A stretch of DNA of 64,000 nt. Source: Luteimonas sp. MC1750. GTDB lineage: Bacteria; Pseudomonadota; Gammaproteobacteria; Xanthomonadales; Xanthomonadaceae. This document shows positions 18,274 to 29,169 of the stretch, piece after piece (position 1 is the first letter of the stretch; each line of letters opens with the position of its first letter). The stretch covers positions 2,728,001-2,792,000 of the forward strand of contig NZ_CP067113.1 of NCBI RefSeq assembly GCF_016615955.1. Reading direction: 5' to 3'. The translations under genes were made by a program, and so were the position numbers. The notes under the pieces were generated by a model, which saw nothing but the letters and a program-made list of their open reading frames with translations, ran no database searches and had not been told where the DNA came from.

Positions 18274-19482
18274 TCAGACGCGCGCGAACACCAGGCTGGC
18301 GTTGGTGCCGCCGAAGCCGAAGCTGTTCGACATCACCGTGTCCAGCTTCGCCTCGCGGCTCTCGCGCACGATCGGAAAACCTTCCGCGCGCGGGTCCAGA
18401 TCGTCGATGTGCGCGGAGCCGGCGATGAAGCCGTCGCGCATCATCAGCAGGCTGTAGATCGCCTCGTGCACGCTGGCCGCGCCGAGCGAGTGCCCGGTCA
18501 GCGCCTTGGTCGACGACAGCGGCGGCACCGCGTCGCCGAACGCCGCGCGCACCGCTTCCAGCTCGACGATGTCGCCCAGCGGCGTCGAGGTGCCATGGGT
18601 GTTGAGGTAGTCGACGGGCGTCTTCACCGTCGCCAGCGCGTTCTGCATGCAGCGCACCGCGCCCTCGCCGCTCGGCGCGACCATGTCGGCGCCGTCGGAG
18701 GTGACGCCATAGCCGACGAGCTCGGCGTGGATCGTGGCGCCACGGGCCTTGGCGTGCTCGTAGTCCTCGAGCACCAGCATGCCGCCGCCGCCGGCGATGA
18801 CGAAGCCGTCGCGGCCGGCGTCATAGGGACGCGAGGCGACCGCAGGCGTGTCGTTCCAGCCGGACGACAACGCGCCCATCGCGTCGAACATCACGCTCAT
18901 CGCCCAGTGCTCCTCCTCGCCGCCGCCGGCGAACACCACGTCCTGCGCGCCGTGGCGGATCAGGTCCGCCGCCGCGCCGATGCAGTGCGCCGACGTCGCG
19001 CAGGCGGCGGAAATGGAATAGCTGAGGCCGAGGATGCCGAAAGCCGTCGCCAACGTGGCCGAGACCGTCGAGCACATCGTCCGCGGGACCATGTAGGGAC
19101 CGACCTTGCGCACGCCCTTGTCGCGCAGCAGGTCGGCGGTCGCCACCTGCCACTCGGCCGAGCCGCCGCCCGAACCCGCGATCACGCCCACGCGCGGATG
19201 CCTGACCTGGTCCAGCGCGAGGCCGGCATGGTCGATGGCATCGCGCATCGCGACCCACGCGTAGGCCGCGGCATCGCCCATGAAGCGCTTGCGCTTGCGG
19301 TCGATCTCGGCCTCGAGGTCGATCGCCGGCACGCCGGCGACCTGGCTGCGCAGGCCCAGCTCCGCGTATTCCGGCACCGCGGTGATTCCACTGCGACCCT
19401 CGCGCAGCGCGCGCGAGACGTCGTCGAGCTTGTTTCCAAGGCAGGACACGATGCCCATGCCTGTCACGACTACCCGGCGCAT
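18274..19482 (-). CDS. fabB: Beta-ketoacyl-ACP synthase I
   Basis: A 402-residue condensing enzyme that elongates acyl-ACP and is required for unsaturated fatty acid synthesis. The start [16 protein letters not shown] is the FabB signature. The catalytic Cys lies in [14 protein letters not shown], and the two active-site histidines in [13 protein letters not shown] and [15 protein letters not shown]. Its ATG shares one base with the fabA stop (TGATG), so fabA-fabB is coupled, as in Pseudomonas and Xanthomonas. Confidence 0.96.
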   Translation of the reverse strand: MRRVVVTGMGIVSCLGNKLDDVSRALREGRSGITAVPEYAELGLRSQVAGVPAIDLEAEIDRKRKRFMGDAAAYAWVAMRDAIDHAGLALDQVRHPRVGVIAGSGGGSAEWQVATADLLRDKGVRKVGPYMVPRTMCSTVSATLATAFGILGLSYSISAACATSAHCIGAAADLIRHGAQDVVFAGGGEEEHWAMSVMFDAMGALSSGWNDTPAVASRPYDAGRDGFVIAGGGGMLVLEDYEHAKARGATIHAELVGYGVTSDGADMVAPSGEGAVRCMQNALATVKTPVDYLNTHGTSTPLGDIVELEAVRAAFGDAVPPLSSTKALTGHSLGAASVHEAIYSLLMMRDGFIAGSAHIDDLDPRAEGFPIVRESREAKLDTVMSNSFGFGGTNASLVFARV

Positions 19483-19997
19483 CAGTTGTCCTCGAGGTTC
19501 CGGAAAAGGCCCACGCGCATGCTGCTGACGAAGTAGATCTCGTTGCCGTCGACGAAGGTGCGACCGTCGGCGATCACCAGCGGGACCTTGCCGCGCATCA
19601 CGCGCTTGATGTCGATCTCGTAGCCGACCTGCCTGGCCGTCGGCAGCACCTGGCCGGAGAACTTCAGCTCCCCGCAACCCAGCGCGCGACCACGGCCCGG
19701 CTCGCCCAGCCAGGGCAAGTAGAACCCGGCGAGCTGGAACATCGCGTCAAGGCCCAGGCAGCCGGGCATCACCGGGTCGCCGAGGAAGTGGCAGTCGAAG
19801 AACCAGAGGTCGGGACTGATGTCGAGCTCGGCCCGGATCACGCCCTTGCCGTAGGCGCCGCCCTCGCTGGAGATGTGCGAGATGCGGTCCATCATCAGCA
19901 TCGGCGGGGCCGGCAGGCGGGCATTGCCTTCGCCGAACATTTCGCCGCGGCCACAGGCCAGCAGTTGCTCGCGATCGAGGGAGGAAGGACGCGTCAT
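19482..19997 (-). CDS. fabA: 3-hydroxydecanoyl-ACP dehydratase/isomerase
   Basis: A 171-residue hot-dog fold enzyme that dehydrates 3-hydroxydecanoyl-ACP and isomerises trans-2 to cis-3-decenoyl-ACP, the branch point for unsaturated fatty acids. The active-site His is in [20 protein letters not shown], with the partner Asp in [15 protein letters not shown] near residue 33 is also typical. It is the first gene of the fabA-fabB pair. Confidence 0.96.
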   Translation of the reverse strand: MTRPSSLDREQLLACGRGEMFGEGNARLPAPPMLMMDRISHISSEGGAYGKGVIRAELDISPDLWFFDCHFLGDPVMPGCLGLDAMFQLAGFYLPWLGEPGRGRALGCGELKFSGQVLPTARQVGYEIDIKRVMRGKVPLVIADGRTFVDGNEIYFVSSMRVGLFRNLEDN

Positions 19998-20092
19998 GGG
20001 ACTCCCGGGTCAGTGCGGCGCAGGCGCCGGAAAAGAGCGCCATTGTGCCACTGCGGGACCGGGGAGACCCGGTCGGGGTCGCGGCGTGCGGT

Positions 20093-20168
20093 TGGTGGGC
20101 CCACCAGGACTCGAACCTGGAACCAAAGGATTATGAGTCCTCTGCTCTGACCATTGAGCTATAGGCCC
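20093..20168 (-). tRNA. tRNA-Ile2 (anticodon CAU, lysidine type)
   Basis: A 76-base cloverleaf reading from 20168 down to 20093 with the 3' CCA encoded. The acceptor stem GGGCCTA pairs with TGGGCCC (one G-U), the D-arm is AGCTCAATGGTCAGAGC, the anticodon arm is GGACTCATAATCC and the T-loop contains GGTTCGAGTCC. The CAU anticodon allows Met or Ile2. The short D-loop and GACTCATAATC context resemble E. coli ileX more than elongator metT, so I favour tRNA-Ile2, read as Ile after lysidine modification by TilS. Confidence 0.85.
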
Positions 20169-20330
20169 GCGGGTGCAGATTGTAGTCATGCACCGGAACC
20201 CGCGGCCGACGACGCCCGAACATGCAAAAAAAATCGCGCGGCCGCGACCAGACGACGAGTGACTGGCCACGACCACGCGATCCGATCGTGCGGCGGGAAC
20301 CCCGCCGCACGGCTCGCGATTTCGACGGAA

Positions 20331-20711
20331 TTACATGCCGTCGGTGTTGTTCTCGCCGTCGGCGGCCGCATTGGCCTCCTCGGCGGCGTCCTGCGCCTGC
20401 TCGGCCGCGTCGGCAGCCTTCTCGGCGGCGTCGGCAAGGTCCTCGCGGCGGGTCAGCTCGTCGCCGGTGTCGACCTGGCCGGCGATGTGCGAGGCCGCAT
20501 CGGCCGCGGCATCAGCGGCATCGGCGGCCGCCTGGGCCGACGAGGTCGCCGCCATGTCGCCCGTGGCGGAGGCGTTGGCCGCCGCTTCGTGCGCTTCGGT
20601 CGCCGACTCGGCGGCTTCCTGGGCGGAGTTGGCGGCCTGGTCGGTGTTGCTGCAGGCGGCAAGGGCAGCGGCGAAGCCGAAGGCGATGAGGGTCTTGGCG
20701 GTGGTATTCAT
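20331..20711 (-). CDS. Small alanine-rich lipoprotein
   Basis: A 126-residue lipoprotein: signal [20 protein letters not shown] with Cys20 in the lipobox. The mature part is very rich in Ala, Asp, Glu and Gln with heptad-like spacing ([53 protein letters not shown]), predicting long amphipathic helix or coiled coil, reminiscent of Lpp-type proteins. I see no enzymatic motif. GGAGA precedes the ATG at 20711. It lies downstream of the rpoD terminator and is transcribed separately. Confidence 0.7.
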   Translation of the reverse strand: MNTTAKTLIAFGFAAALAACSNTDQAANSAQEAAESATEAHEAAANASATGDMAATSSAQAAADAADAAADAASHIAGQVDTGDELTRREDLADAAEKAADAAEQAQDAAEEANAAADGENNTDGM

Positions 20712-20852
20712 GTGGTCTCCTGTTCCGGGCGCCTTGGTGCGCCGTGGGACGCACAATGCATGTGGCCGCGTGGTGGCCATGCGAAGACGGCGGCTGGGAT
20801 GCCGGTCCCATTCAGACTCCGTTGGGACCGACCCTGCCGGCACCCCCCGAGG

Positions 20853-20887
20853 CCGAAAAACAGAAAGGCGCACCGGAGTGCGCCTTT
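20853..20887 (-). terminator. Intrinsic terminator of rpoD
   Basis: Reading the minus strand, a perfect 10-bp stem AAAGGCGCAC / GTGCGCCTTT with a 4-base loop is followed by CTGTTTTTCGG, a good T-run. It sits 27 bases after the rpoD stop and before the lipoprotein gene. Confidence 0.85.
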
Positions 20888-20913
20888 CTTTCATTGCCGG
20901 GTGCCCGCAGGGC

Positions 20914-22791
<1,878 letters not shown>

Positions 22792-22823
22792 GTGGCGCAC
22801 ACCTAGGAAAAAGTGAACCCGTA

Positions 22824-22832
22824 ATTATACCA
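22824..22832 (-). promoter_or_regulatory. Extended -10 promoter of rpoD
   Basis: The minus strand reads TGGTATAAT, a perfect TATAAT with the extended TGn element. No good -35 is present 16-18 bases upstream, which fits an extended -10 promoter. Predicted transcription starts about 25 bases before the rpoD ATG, and dtd ends 15 bases upstream of the element. Confidence 0.7.
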
Positions 22833-22846
22833 TCCGGCGCGTGGGG

Positions 22847-23287
22847 TCAGGAACGCAGCAGGAAGGTGACCGGACCATCGTTGGTCAGGCTTACCGACAT
22901 ATGGGCCCCGAAGCGGCCGGTTTCCACCCCCCGGAGATGCAGGCGCCGGCATTCCGCGACCAGGGCGCTGAACGTGCGTTCAGCCTCGGCAGGTGCCGCG
23001 GCGGTGCTGAAGCCCGGTCGCAGCCCGGAACGCGTGTCCGCGGCCAGGGTGAACTGGCTCACCAGCAGGAGCCCTCCGCCGGTGTCGGACAGCGACCGGT
23101 TCATCCTTCCCGCGTCGTCGGCGAATACCCGGTAGGCCAGCAGGCGCCGCGCCATGCGCGCGACCTCGGCGTCGCCATCCCCGGGTTCGATGCCCGCCAG
23201 CACCAGCAGGCCCGGCCCGATGCGGCCGACGGTCCCGCCGTCGATCTCGACGCAGGCGCGGGTCACGCGCTGCAGCAGCAGGAGCAT
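22847..23287 (-). CDS. dtd: D-aminoacyl-tRNA deacylase
   Basis: A 146-residue DTD-fold enzyme that hydrolyses D-aminoacyl-tRNA (and mischarged Gly-tRNA-Ala). The family pattern is complete: MLLLLQRVTRACVEIDGG at the start, the catalytic-site SQFTLAADTRSGLRPGFS, and the C-terminal cross-subunit TGRFGAHMSVSLTNDGPVT containing the Gly-cisPro-like NDGPVT. The ATG at 23287 aligns with family N-termini. It is divergent from the acyltransferase at 23331 with 43 bases between starts. Confidence 0.95.
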   Translation of the reverse strand: MLLLLQRVTRACVEIDGGTVGRIGPGLLVLAGIEPGDGDAEVARMARRLLAYRVFADDAGRMNRSLSDTGGGLLLVSQFTLAADTRSGLRPGFSTAAAPAEAERTFSALVAECRRLHLRGVETGRFGAHMSVSLTNDGPVTFLLRS

Positions 23288-23330
23288 CGGGTCCTCCGGG
23301 CGGCATTCAGGGCCGGATAGACTCTCGCCA

Positions 23331-24257
23331 ATGACCGACCTGCTCGCAAGCCTCCTGCATGCCATGGCCACGGCGGTGGGTCGCCTGCCGTGGCCGCTGC
23401 AGCGCGCGCTCGGCGATGGCCTGGGTGGCCTGGCGCGGCGCCTGGGCACACGCGAGAGCGTGGTCGCGCTGCGCAACCTGGAGCTCGCCCTGCCCGCGCT
23501 GGACCCCGCCGCCCGCCAGGCGCTGCACCGCGAGGTGATGCGCACGACCGGACGGCAGGCGGTGGAGACCCTGCGGCTGTGGACGCGCCCGCACGCCGAC
23601 AACCTCGCGCTGATCCGCGAGCGCCACGGGGAAGTCCTGTTCGACGCGGCCCTGGCCTCGGGCCGCGGCCTGATCGTGGCGGCTCCGCACCACGGCAACT
23701 GGGAGCTGCTCAACCAGTGGCTCGCCGCACGCACCCCGCTGGCGATCCTCTACAAGCCGCCGGAGTCGAAGGTGGGTGAAGCCTTCCTGCGCCGGGTGCG
23801 CGCCGACGCCGACGCCGGGCGGGTCACCCAGGTCCGCGCCGAAGGTCCGGGCATCCGCCAGCTGTTCAAGACCCTGAAGGATGGCGGCGTGGTCGGAATC
23901 CTCCCCGACCAGCAGCCGAAGGCCGGCGATGGCGTGTTCGCCCCGTTCTTCGGGCGGCAGGCGCTCACCATGACGCTGCTCTCGCGCCTGGCTGAGCGCA
24001 GCGGCGCGACCGTGCTGTTCTGCAGCTGCGAACGGCTGGAGGGGCCGGACCTGGCCTATGCCCTGCGCATCGACCCGGCACCCGAGGCGATCCACGACCC
24101 CGACACCACGGCTTCGGTCGCCGCCCTGAATGCCGGCGTGGAGCGGATGGCGCGGCGCGCGCCGGCGCAGTACCAGTGGACCTACAAGCGCTACACCCTG
24201 CGCCCGCCGGGCAGCGGCGAAACCAATCCCTATCGCGACCTGGAGACCGGACGATGA
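23331..24257 (+). CDS. Lysophospholipid/lipid A acyltransferase (LpxL/HtrB family)
   Basis: A 308-residue membrane-associated acyltransferase that adds a secondary acyl chain to lipid A at the inner leaflet of the inner membrane. The HX4E catalytic motif is present in APHHGNWELLNQW near residue 120, with downstream family segments LAILYKPP, EGPGIRQLFKTLKDGGVVGILPDQQP and FAPFFGRQALTM. The C-terminal RAPAQYQWTYKRY is also typical. The stop overlaps the ATG of the next gene (ATGA). LpxL versus LpxM cannot be settled here. Confidence 0.92.
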   Translation: MTDLLASLLHAMATAVGRLPWPLQRALGDGLGGLARRLGTRESVVALRNLELALPALDPAARQALHREVMRTTGRQAVETLRLWTRPHADNLALIRERHGEVLFDAALASGRGLIVAAPHHGNWELLNQWLAARTPLAILYKPPESKVGEAFLRRVRADADAGRVTQVRAEGPGIRQLFKTLKDGGVVGILPDQQPKAGDGVFAPFFGRQALTMTLLSRLAERSGATVLFCSCERLEGPDLAYALRIDPAPEAIHDPDTTASVAALNAGVERMARRAPAQYQWTYKRYTLRPPGSGETNPYRDLETGR

Positions 24258-24748
24258 GCGCCGACGCCGAGGGCTGGCAGTCCCTGCCGCCCAGGGCCCG
24301 CACCCTGTTCCTGCTCACCGACGCCGCCGGCTGGGGCCTGCTCGCGGTGCCGGCCATCATCCTTGCCGGCGTCCTGCTGGAGCGGCCGCTGCCGGCGATG
24401 CCGGTGGCCTTCGCCGCCCTGGTCATACTCCCGGCCTGGGGCGTCTGGATGGCCCTGCGGCGCTTCCGCTACGCGCGCTGGCTGATCGACGGCACCGGGC
24501 TGGGCTATCGGCGCGGCCGCATGTGGCAGGTCGAGACCCGGGTGCCGCGCACCCGCGTCCAGCACGTCGACCTGAAGCGCGGCCCGCTCGAGCGCCATTT
24601 CGGGCTCGCGACCCTGGTGGTGCACACCGCCGGCACGCGCGACCGCGCCGTCGCCGTTGCCGGCCTGGATGCGGAGGATGCGTCGCGCCTTCGCGACACC
24701 CTCGCGCGCCAGATCGACCAGGACGACGATGACCACGCCGCCGGCTGA
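24254..24748 (+). CDS. PH domain-containing membrane protein (YdbS-like)
   Basis: A 164-residue protein with two predicted membrane helices (about 25-70) followed by one bacterial PH domain (bPH_2, formerly DUF304) containing LIDGTGLGYRRGRMWQVETRVPRTRVQHVDLKRGPLERHFGLATLVVHTAG spread over residues 80-130. The start overlaps the acyltransferase stop and its own end overlaps the next gene by 20 bases. The pair matches the YdbS/YdbT (Bacillus) arrangement, where the two proteins act together, for example in bacteriocin tolerance. Role here is unknown. Confidence 0.85.
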   Translation: MSADAEGWQSLPPRARTLFLLTDAAGWGLLAVPAIILAGVLLERPLPAMPVAFAALVILPAWGVWMALRRFRYARWLIDGTGLGYRRGRMWQVETRVPRTRVQHVDLKRGPLERHFGLATLVVHTAGTRDRAVAVAGLDAEDASRLRDTLARQIDQDDDDHAAG

Positions 24749-26243
24749 GCGCCGCCTGCACCCCTGGTCCTGGCTGTTCGTGCTGCTGCAGCAGCTGCGG
24801 CAGTTCCTGGTGCCGCTGGTGGTCCTGGTGTTCGTGGGCGGCCGGGCCGACGACGGCTACCTGCTGTGGCCGCTGGTCGGCGTCGCGGCCCTGGTGGTCA
24901 GCGCCGTCTGGCAGTACTACACCTTCCGCTACCGGGTCGACGAGGACCGGCTGGTGGTGCGGGAAGGCGTGTTCGAGCGGCAGGTGCGCCAGATCCCGTT
25001 CGCGCGGATCCACAACGTCGCGCTGCACCAGACCCTGCTGCACCGCGCCTTCGACGTCGCCGAGGTCCGGCTGGAGTCGGCCGGCGGCACCAAGGCCGAG
25101 GCCGAGATGCGGGTCCTGCCGATGGCCGAGGCGATCGCGCTCGAGCGACTCATCCGCACCCGCGGCGCCGCGACGCCGGCGGTCCCGGGCACGGACACGG
25201 CCGATGCCCGCGCCGACGACGCCGACCCCGCGGACGGCCGGGTCCTGCTGGCCCTGCCCTTCGGCGAACAGGTCCGGCTGGGGCTGGTGAGCAACCGCGG
25301 CCTGGTCGTGGTGGCCGGCGCCTTCGCGCTGGCCTGGCAGGCCTTCCCCGACCGCGTCATGGCCGACCTGGTGCGCCAGTACGCCGGCCAGGTCGTGGGC
25401 TATGCGGGCAGCCTGGTGCACGGGGCGGCCGTCCGGGTCATGGCGCTGGCCCTGCTGGTGCTGTTCGCCCTGGTCCTGCTGCGGCTGCTGTCGGTGCTGC
25501 TGGCGCTGACCCAGTACCACGGCTTCCGGCTGCTGCTGCAGGGGCGGCGCGTGACCGTCGAGCGCGGCCTGCTGACGCGCCTGCGCACCAGCGTCTCGCG
25601 GCGGCGCATCCAGGCCTGGACCCTGCACGAGGGGCTGCTGCACCGGCTGCTCGGGCGGCGCACGCTGCAGGTCGATACCGTCGGCGGCGCGGGCGAGGCC
25701 GGCGAGCAGCGCGCGCTGCTCGAACTGGCGCCGATCGCCACGCCCGAGGCCTGCGACGCGCTGGTGCGCGAGGTCCTTCCAGGCGCGTCCTGGCCACCGG
25801 TCGGCTGGCGTCGGCTGCATCGGCGTGCCTGGCAGCGCCTGGCCCTGCCGGGCGCGGCGTTCTCGCTGGTGGCCGCGGCAGCGGCCTCCTGGTACGCCGG
25901 CCCGGTCGGACTGGCCGCGCTCGCCTGGCTGCCCTGGGCGCTGTTCGCCGCGCGCCGCCATGCCGGTCGCGCGGGCTACGCGCTGGATGGCCGGATGCTG
26001 GCGGTGCGCGGCGGCTGGTGGTCGCGGCACTGGCGCTTCGCCGAGATCGACAAGGTCCAGGCCCTGCGCCTCGAGCAGTCACCACTGGACCGCGCCTTCG
26101 GCATGGCCAGCCTGTGGCTCGATACCGCGGGCGCCCGGCCGGGCTCGGAACCGCTGCGCCTGCGCTTCATCCCCGAGGCCGAGGCCCGCGCGCTGCATGG
26201 CCGGCTGGCGGCCGAGCTGGCGCGGATGCCGCTGCGCTGGTAG
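24729..26243 (+). CDS. PH domain-containing membrane protein (YdbT-like, three bPH_2 domains)
   Basis: A 504-residue protein with alternating membrane-helix pairs and bPH_2 domains. Each PH domain carries the repeated pattern of R-x-I then a short LxxxxLHRxF/LG segment: FARIHNVALHQTLLHRAFDVAEV, RRRIQAWTLHEGLLHRLLGRRTL and FAEIDKVQALRLEQSPLDRAFG (shown for pattern only). Helices lie near 18-60, 225-285 and 380-420. The ATG at 24729 lies inside the preceding gene; the upstream in-frame start would give a long basic leader from the overlapped gene. It forms an operon with lpxL-like and ydbS-like genes. Confidence 0.85.
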   Translation: MTTPPAERRLHPWSWLFVLLQQLRQFLVPLVVLVFVGGRADDGYLLWPLVGVAALVVSAVWQYYTFRYRVDEDRLVVREGVFERQVRQIPFARIHNVALHQTLLHRAFDVAEVRLESAGGTKAEAEMRVLPMAEAIALERLIRTRGAATPAVPGTDTADARADDADPADGRVLLALPFGEQVRLGLVSNRGLVVVAGAFALAWQAFPDRVMADLVRQYAGQVVGYAGSLVHGAAVRVMALALLVLFALVLLRLLSVLLALTQYHGFRLLLQGRRVTVERGLLTRLRTSVSRRRIQAWTLHEGLLHRLLGRRTLQVDTVGGAGEAGEQRALLELAPIATPEACDALVREVLPGASWPPVGWRRLHRRAWQRLALPGAAFSLVAAAAASWYAGPVGLAALAWLPWALFAARRHAGRAGYALDGRMLAVRGGWWSRHWRFAEIDKVQALRLEQSPLDRAFGMASLWLDTAGARPGSEPLRLRFIPEAEARALHGRLAAELARMPLRW

Positions 26244-26259
26244 CGGCCCGCGGGGCCAG

Positions 26260-27135
26260 TCAGGCGCGGCTGGCCTGCCCGATGGTCGCGACCGGCCGCA
26301 CGTCCGGCGCCGGGCCGGCATCGATGCCGCATCCGGTCCAGGTCCGCCGGGTTCGGCGGGTCTCCTCGCGCAGCGCGCGGTTGAAGGCGACGCCCTCGGC
26401 GGTCACGTAGCCGCGCGGGTGGTCGAGGTGGACCACGATCGCCCGGTGGCGGATGCGCTTGCCGCGGATGCCGGCGTTGGCCAGGCGCTCGCCGAACTCG
26501 CGGTCCTCGCCGCCATAGCGCATGCGCTGGTCGAAGCCGTTGACCGCGAGCACGTCGCGCCGCCACGCCGACGCGTTGTGGCCGTTCCAGCTCGCGCGCG
26601 CCGGGCTGACCAGGTCGAGCAGGCGGGCCATGCCCGGGCCGGCGGTGAGCTTGCGGTCCCGATGCGACCGCGGCATGCCTTCGGCGTGCAGCCAGCTCGC
26701 GTCGAAGCAGCGCTGGCTGCGGACGTCCTCCTCCGAGATGGCGCGGCTCGTGGCCATCGGCAGCTTGTGGTAGCCGCCGGAGAGGAAGCGTCCGCGCTCG
26801 CGCTCGCGCAGGTGGGTCGACAGGAAGTCGGCGCGCGGGATGCAGTCGCCATCGGTGAACACCAGGTAGTCCGCGCGCGCCGCGGCGATCGCCTTGTTGA
26901 GGGCCTCGCACTTGCGGAAGCCCTCGTCGGGCTGCCACAGGTGGCGCACCGGCATCGGCAGGCGCGGGATGAGCGCCTGCAGCCGTTCGCGCGTGTGCGC
27001 GTCGCTGCCGTCGTCGGCGACCAGCACTTCGAAGTCGTCGCGGTCCTGGGCGGCGAAGCCGTGCAGCACCTTCTCCAGCCACTCCGGCTGGTTGTAGGTG
27101 GTGAAGATGACGCTGGCTTCGGGCTTGCGCTCCAT
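26260..27135 (-). CDS. Glycosyltransferase family 2
   Basis: A 291-residue cytoplasmic GT-A enzyme. Motifs are ASVIFTTYNQPEWLEKVL at the N-terminus, the VLVADDGSDAHTRERL nucleotide-binding segment, DYLVFTDGDCIPRADF (DxD-like TDGDC) and a C-terminal YGGEDREFGERLANAG with the catalytic GED. It resembles chondroitin-synthase-type GT2 enzymes with a galactosyltransferase-like C-terminal part. The chosen ATG follows the divergent promoter region shared with the gene at 27245. Sugar donor and acceptor are unknown; context suggests LPS or exopolysaccharide. Confidence 0.85.
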   Translation of the reverse strand: MERKPEASVIFTTYNQPEWLEKVLHGFAAQDRDDFEVLVADDGSDAHTRERLQALIPRLPMPVRHLWQPDEGFRKCEALNKAIAAARADYLVFTDGDCIPRADFLSTHLRERERGRFLSGGYHKLPMATSRAISEEDVRSQRCFDASWLHAEGMPRSHRDRKLTAGPGMARLLDLVSPARASWNGHNASAWRRDVLAVNGFDQRMRYGGEDREFGERLANAGIRGKRIRHRAIVVHLDHPRGYVTAEGVAFNRALREETRRTRRTWTGCGIDAGPAPDVRPVATIGQASRA

Positions 27136-27244
27136 GGCGCGATTATGGCCGGACTCGATGACACCGCGACGCCCCCCGCACGACGCATCGGCCCGAATCC
27201 GCGGGCGATAATCGCGGGTCCGTGCCAACACCCTCCGCCCGACC

Positions 27245-28063
27245 ATGCCGCCGCTCTCCGCCACCGTGATCACCTTCAACGAGGCCGACCGCCTTGGCGA
27301 CTGCCTGGCCTCGCTGGCGTTCTGCGACGAGATCGTCGTGGTCGACTCCGGCTCCACCGACGCCACCCGCGCGATCGCCGAAGCCGCGGGCGCCCGGGTG
27401 CTGGTGCGGCCATTCGACGGCTTCCGCAGCCAGAAGCAGTTCGCGGTCGAACAGGCCGCGCACGACTGGGTCCTGTGCGTGGACGCGGACGAGCGCATCG
27501 GCCCCGTGCTGGCCGCCGCGATCCGGACCGCGCGCGCGGACGGCTTCCGCGGCGCCGCGGGTTACCGGTTCGCGCGCTGCTCGGCGTACTTCGGCCGCTT
27601 CCTGCGCCATGGCAATGCCTATCCCGACCGGCAGATGCGGCTGTTCGACCGCCGCCGCGGCGGCTGGCGCGGCGACCGCGAGATCCACGAGCGTGCAACC
27701 GTCGACGGCCCCGTGCGCTCGCTCGACGGGGACCTCCTGCACCTCCCGTTCCGCTCCTTCGAGCATCAGCTCGCCAAGGGCGGCCAGTACGCGCAGATGA
27801 TGGCGGGGCACGCCCACGCCCGCGGCAGGCGCGCGACGCTGTCGAAGCTGGTCGTGGCGCCGTGGTGGCGCTTCTGGCGCGGCTACGTGCTGCGCGGCGG
27901 TTTCCTCGACGGCTGGGCCGGCCTGGTCTACGCCTTCGTGACCGCCGACAACGCGCGCCAGAAGACCATCCGGCTGTGGCTGCTGCAGAACGAGCTCAAC
28001 GCCCCGTCGGTCCCCAGTACCCCAGCTCGCGACGGATCTGCAGGCCGCGATACAGGGCCGTGA
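27245..28063 (+). CDS. Glycosyltransferase family 2, WaaE/KdtX-like (first copy)
   Basis: A 272-residue GT2 of the LPS core beta-1,4-glucosyltransferase type. It shows SATVITFNEADRLGDCLASL, EIVVVDSGSTDATRAIA, RSQKQFAVEQA, DWVLCVDADERI (the DxD), FGRFLRHGNAYPDRQMRLF and a WRFWRGYVLRGGFLDGWAG membrane-proximal helix. The last 20 or so residues (from SVPSTPARDG) are unlike the paralogue at 29170, and the 3' end overlaps the convergent CDP-glycerol transferase gene by 68 bases on the opposite strand. A near-identical-looking paralogue follows after that gene. Confidence 0.88.
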   Translation: MPPLSATVITFNEADRLGDCLASLAFCDEIVVVDSGSTDATRAIAEAAGARVLVRPFDGFRSQKQFAVEQAAHDWVLCVDADERIGPVLAAAIRTARADGFRGAAGYRFARCSAYFGRFLRHGNAYPDRQMRLFDRRRGGWRGDREIHERATVDGPVRSLDGDLLHLPFRSFEHQLAKGGQYAQMMAGHAHARGRRATLSKLVVAPWWRFWRGYVLRGGFLDGWAGLVYAFVTADNARQKTIRLWLLQNELNAPSVPSTPARDGSAGRDTGP

Positions 28064-29057
28064 GCGGCCGCCGCCGCAGCCGGCCCAGCTCACCGGCCAG
28101 CAGCGCCTCGGTGGCGGCGAGCACGCGCTGCGAGGACCGCCCGTCGCGCCAGGGGTGGATGCTGTCGGCGTAGGCGGCCAGCGCGGCCTGCAGTCCCGGC
28201 TCCGGCGCGAACGCATGGTCCAGCATGGCCGGCAGCTGCGCGGGATCGTCGAAGTCGATCATGTGCGGCTTCGGCGCGCGGTTGCGGAAGGTCACCACGG
28301 TCTTGCGCTGGACGACGAACTCGCTGACCACCGAGGTGGTGTCGGCCAGCAGCACGTCGGCGGCACGCTGGGCCTCGACCAGCTGCTCCGGCTCGACGAA
28401 GGCCGCGTTCGGGCCGGCCAGCGCGCGGTAGCGCGCGAACAGCGCCGGCGCGCATTTCGGATGCAGGGTCAGCAGCCAGTAGTACCGGCCATCGGCGACC
28501 TGTGCCGCGATCGCCTCGTAGAGGTGCGGCGCGGCGCTCAGCCGCTCGGTGAAGGTGGCCGCCGACATCACCACGCCACGGCCGCCGGCCTGCGCACGCA
28601 GTGACGCCGCCAGCGGTGGCTCCGGGCCGAACAGCGGATCGAGCTTGGGCCAGCCGGTCTCGACCACCTGGAAGTGCCCGGCCTGCTTCGCCAGCGCCTG
28701 GAATGGCGCGGTCGTGGCCGGCCCCTGGGTGCAGTACAGGTCGAACAGTCCGCGCAGGCGGAAATGGCCGCGCGCGTCCTCGCGCTTCTCGACGTTGAAG
28801 CCGTGGAACAGCTGCACCTTGGCCCCGCCGACGAAGGGCGGCACCCAGTTGGCGGCGCTGAACACCGCGCGCGGGCGCAATCCCACGGCCTCGCGCGCGC
28901 TGGCGATCGCGCGCACCGGCGCCGCGAGCCGCGACTGCGCCGCGCCGTCGACCAGCCAGGCGTGCACGCCGTGGCCGGCGTCTTGCAGCGCATCGGCCAG
29001 CGGCTGCAGGATGGGCAGCGCATAGCGTTCCGTCGCGAACAACAGGTATTCCGCCAT
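27996..29057 (-). CDS. CDP-glycerol glycerophosphotransferase family protein
   Basis: A 353-residue protein resembling the Glyphos_transf family, enzymes that add glycerol-phosphate or ribitol-phosphate to teichoic acids in Gram-positives. In Gram-negatives relatives act on polysaccharides. Visible landmarks are KVQLFHGFNVEKRE (the conserved HG region), VVETGWPKLDPLF, YYWLLTLHPKC (catalytic-type His) and ADVLLADTTSVVSEFVVQ with KTVVTFRNRAPK. The ATG at 29057 has GAGG before it. It lies on the opposite strand between two paralogous GT2 genes, overlapping the 3' end of one and starting against the 5' end of the other. Substrate unknown. Confidence 0.8.
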   Translation of the reverse strand: MAEYLLFATERYALPILQPLADALQDAGHGVHAWLVDGAAQSRLAAPVRAIASAREAVGLRPRAVFSAANWVPPFVGGAKVQLFHGFNVEKREDARGHFRLRGLFDLYCTQGPATTAPFQALAKQAGHFQVVETGWPKLDPLFGPEPPLAASLRAQAGGRGVVMSAATFTERLSAAPHLYEAIAAQVADGRYYWLLTLHPKCAPALFARYRALAGPNAAFVEPEQLVEAQRAADVLLADTTSVVSEFVVQRKTVVTFRNRAPKPHMIDFDDPAQLPAMLDHAFAPEPGLQAALAAYADSIHPWRDGRSSQRVLAATEALLAGELGRLRRRPLTALYRGLQIRRELGYWGPTGR

Positions 29058-29169
29058 CGACACGTCCTCGGCCCCAGGGCCCGCCCTCTCGGCCTGCATT
29101 ATCGCGTTCAACGAGGCCGACCGGATCGGCGACTGCCTGGCGTCGCTCGCGTTCTGCGACGAGATCGTC

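Noticed and set aside
20093..20168. Elongator tRNA-Met(CAU)
   Set aside because: The D-loop and anticodon-stem sequence resemble ileX-type tRNA more than metT; not fully excluded without a TilS-determinant analysis.
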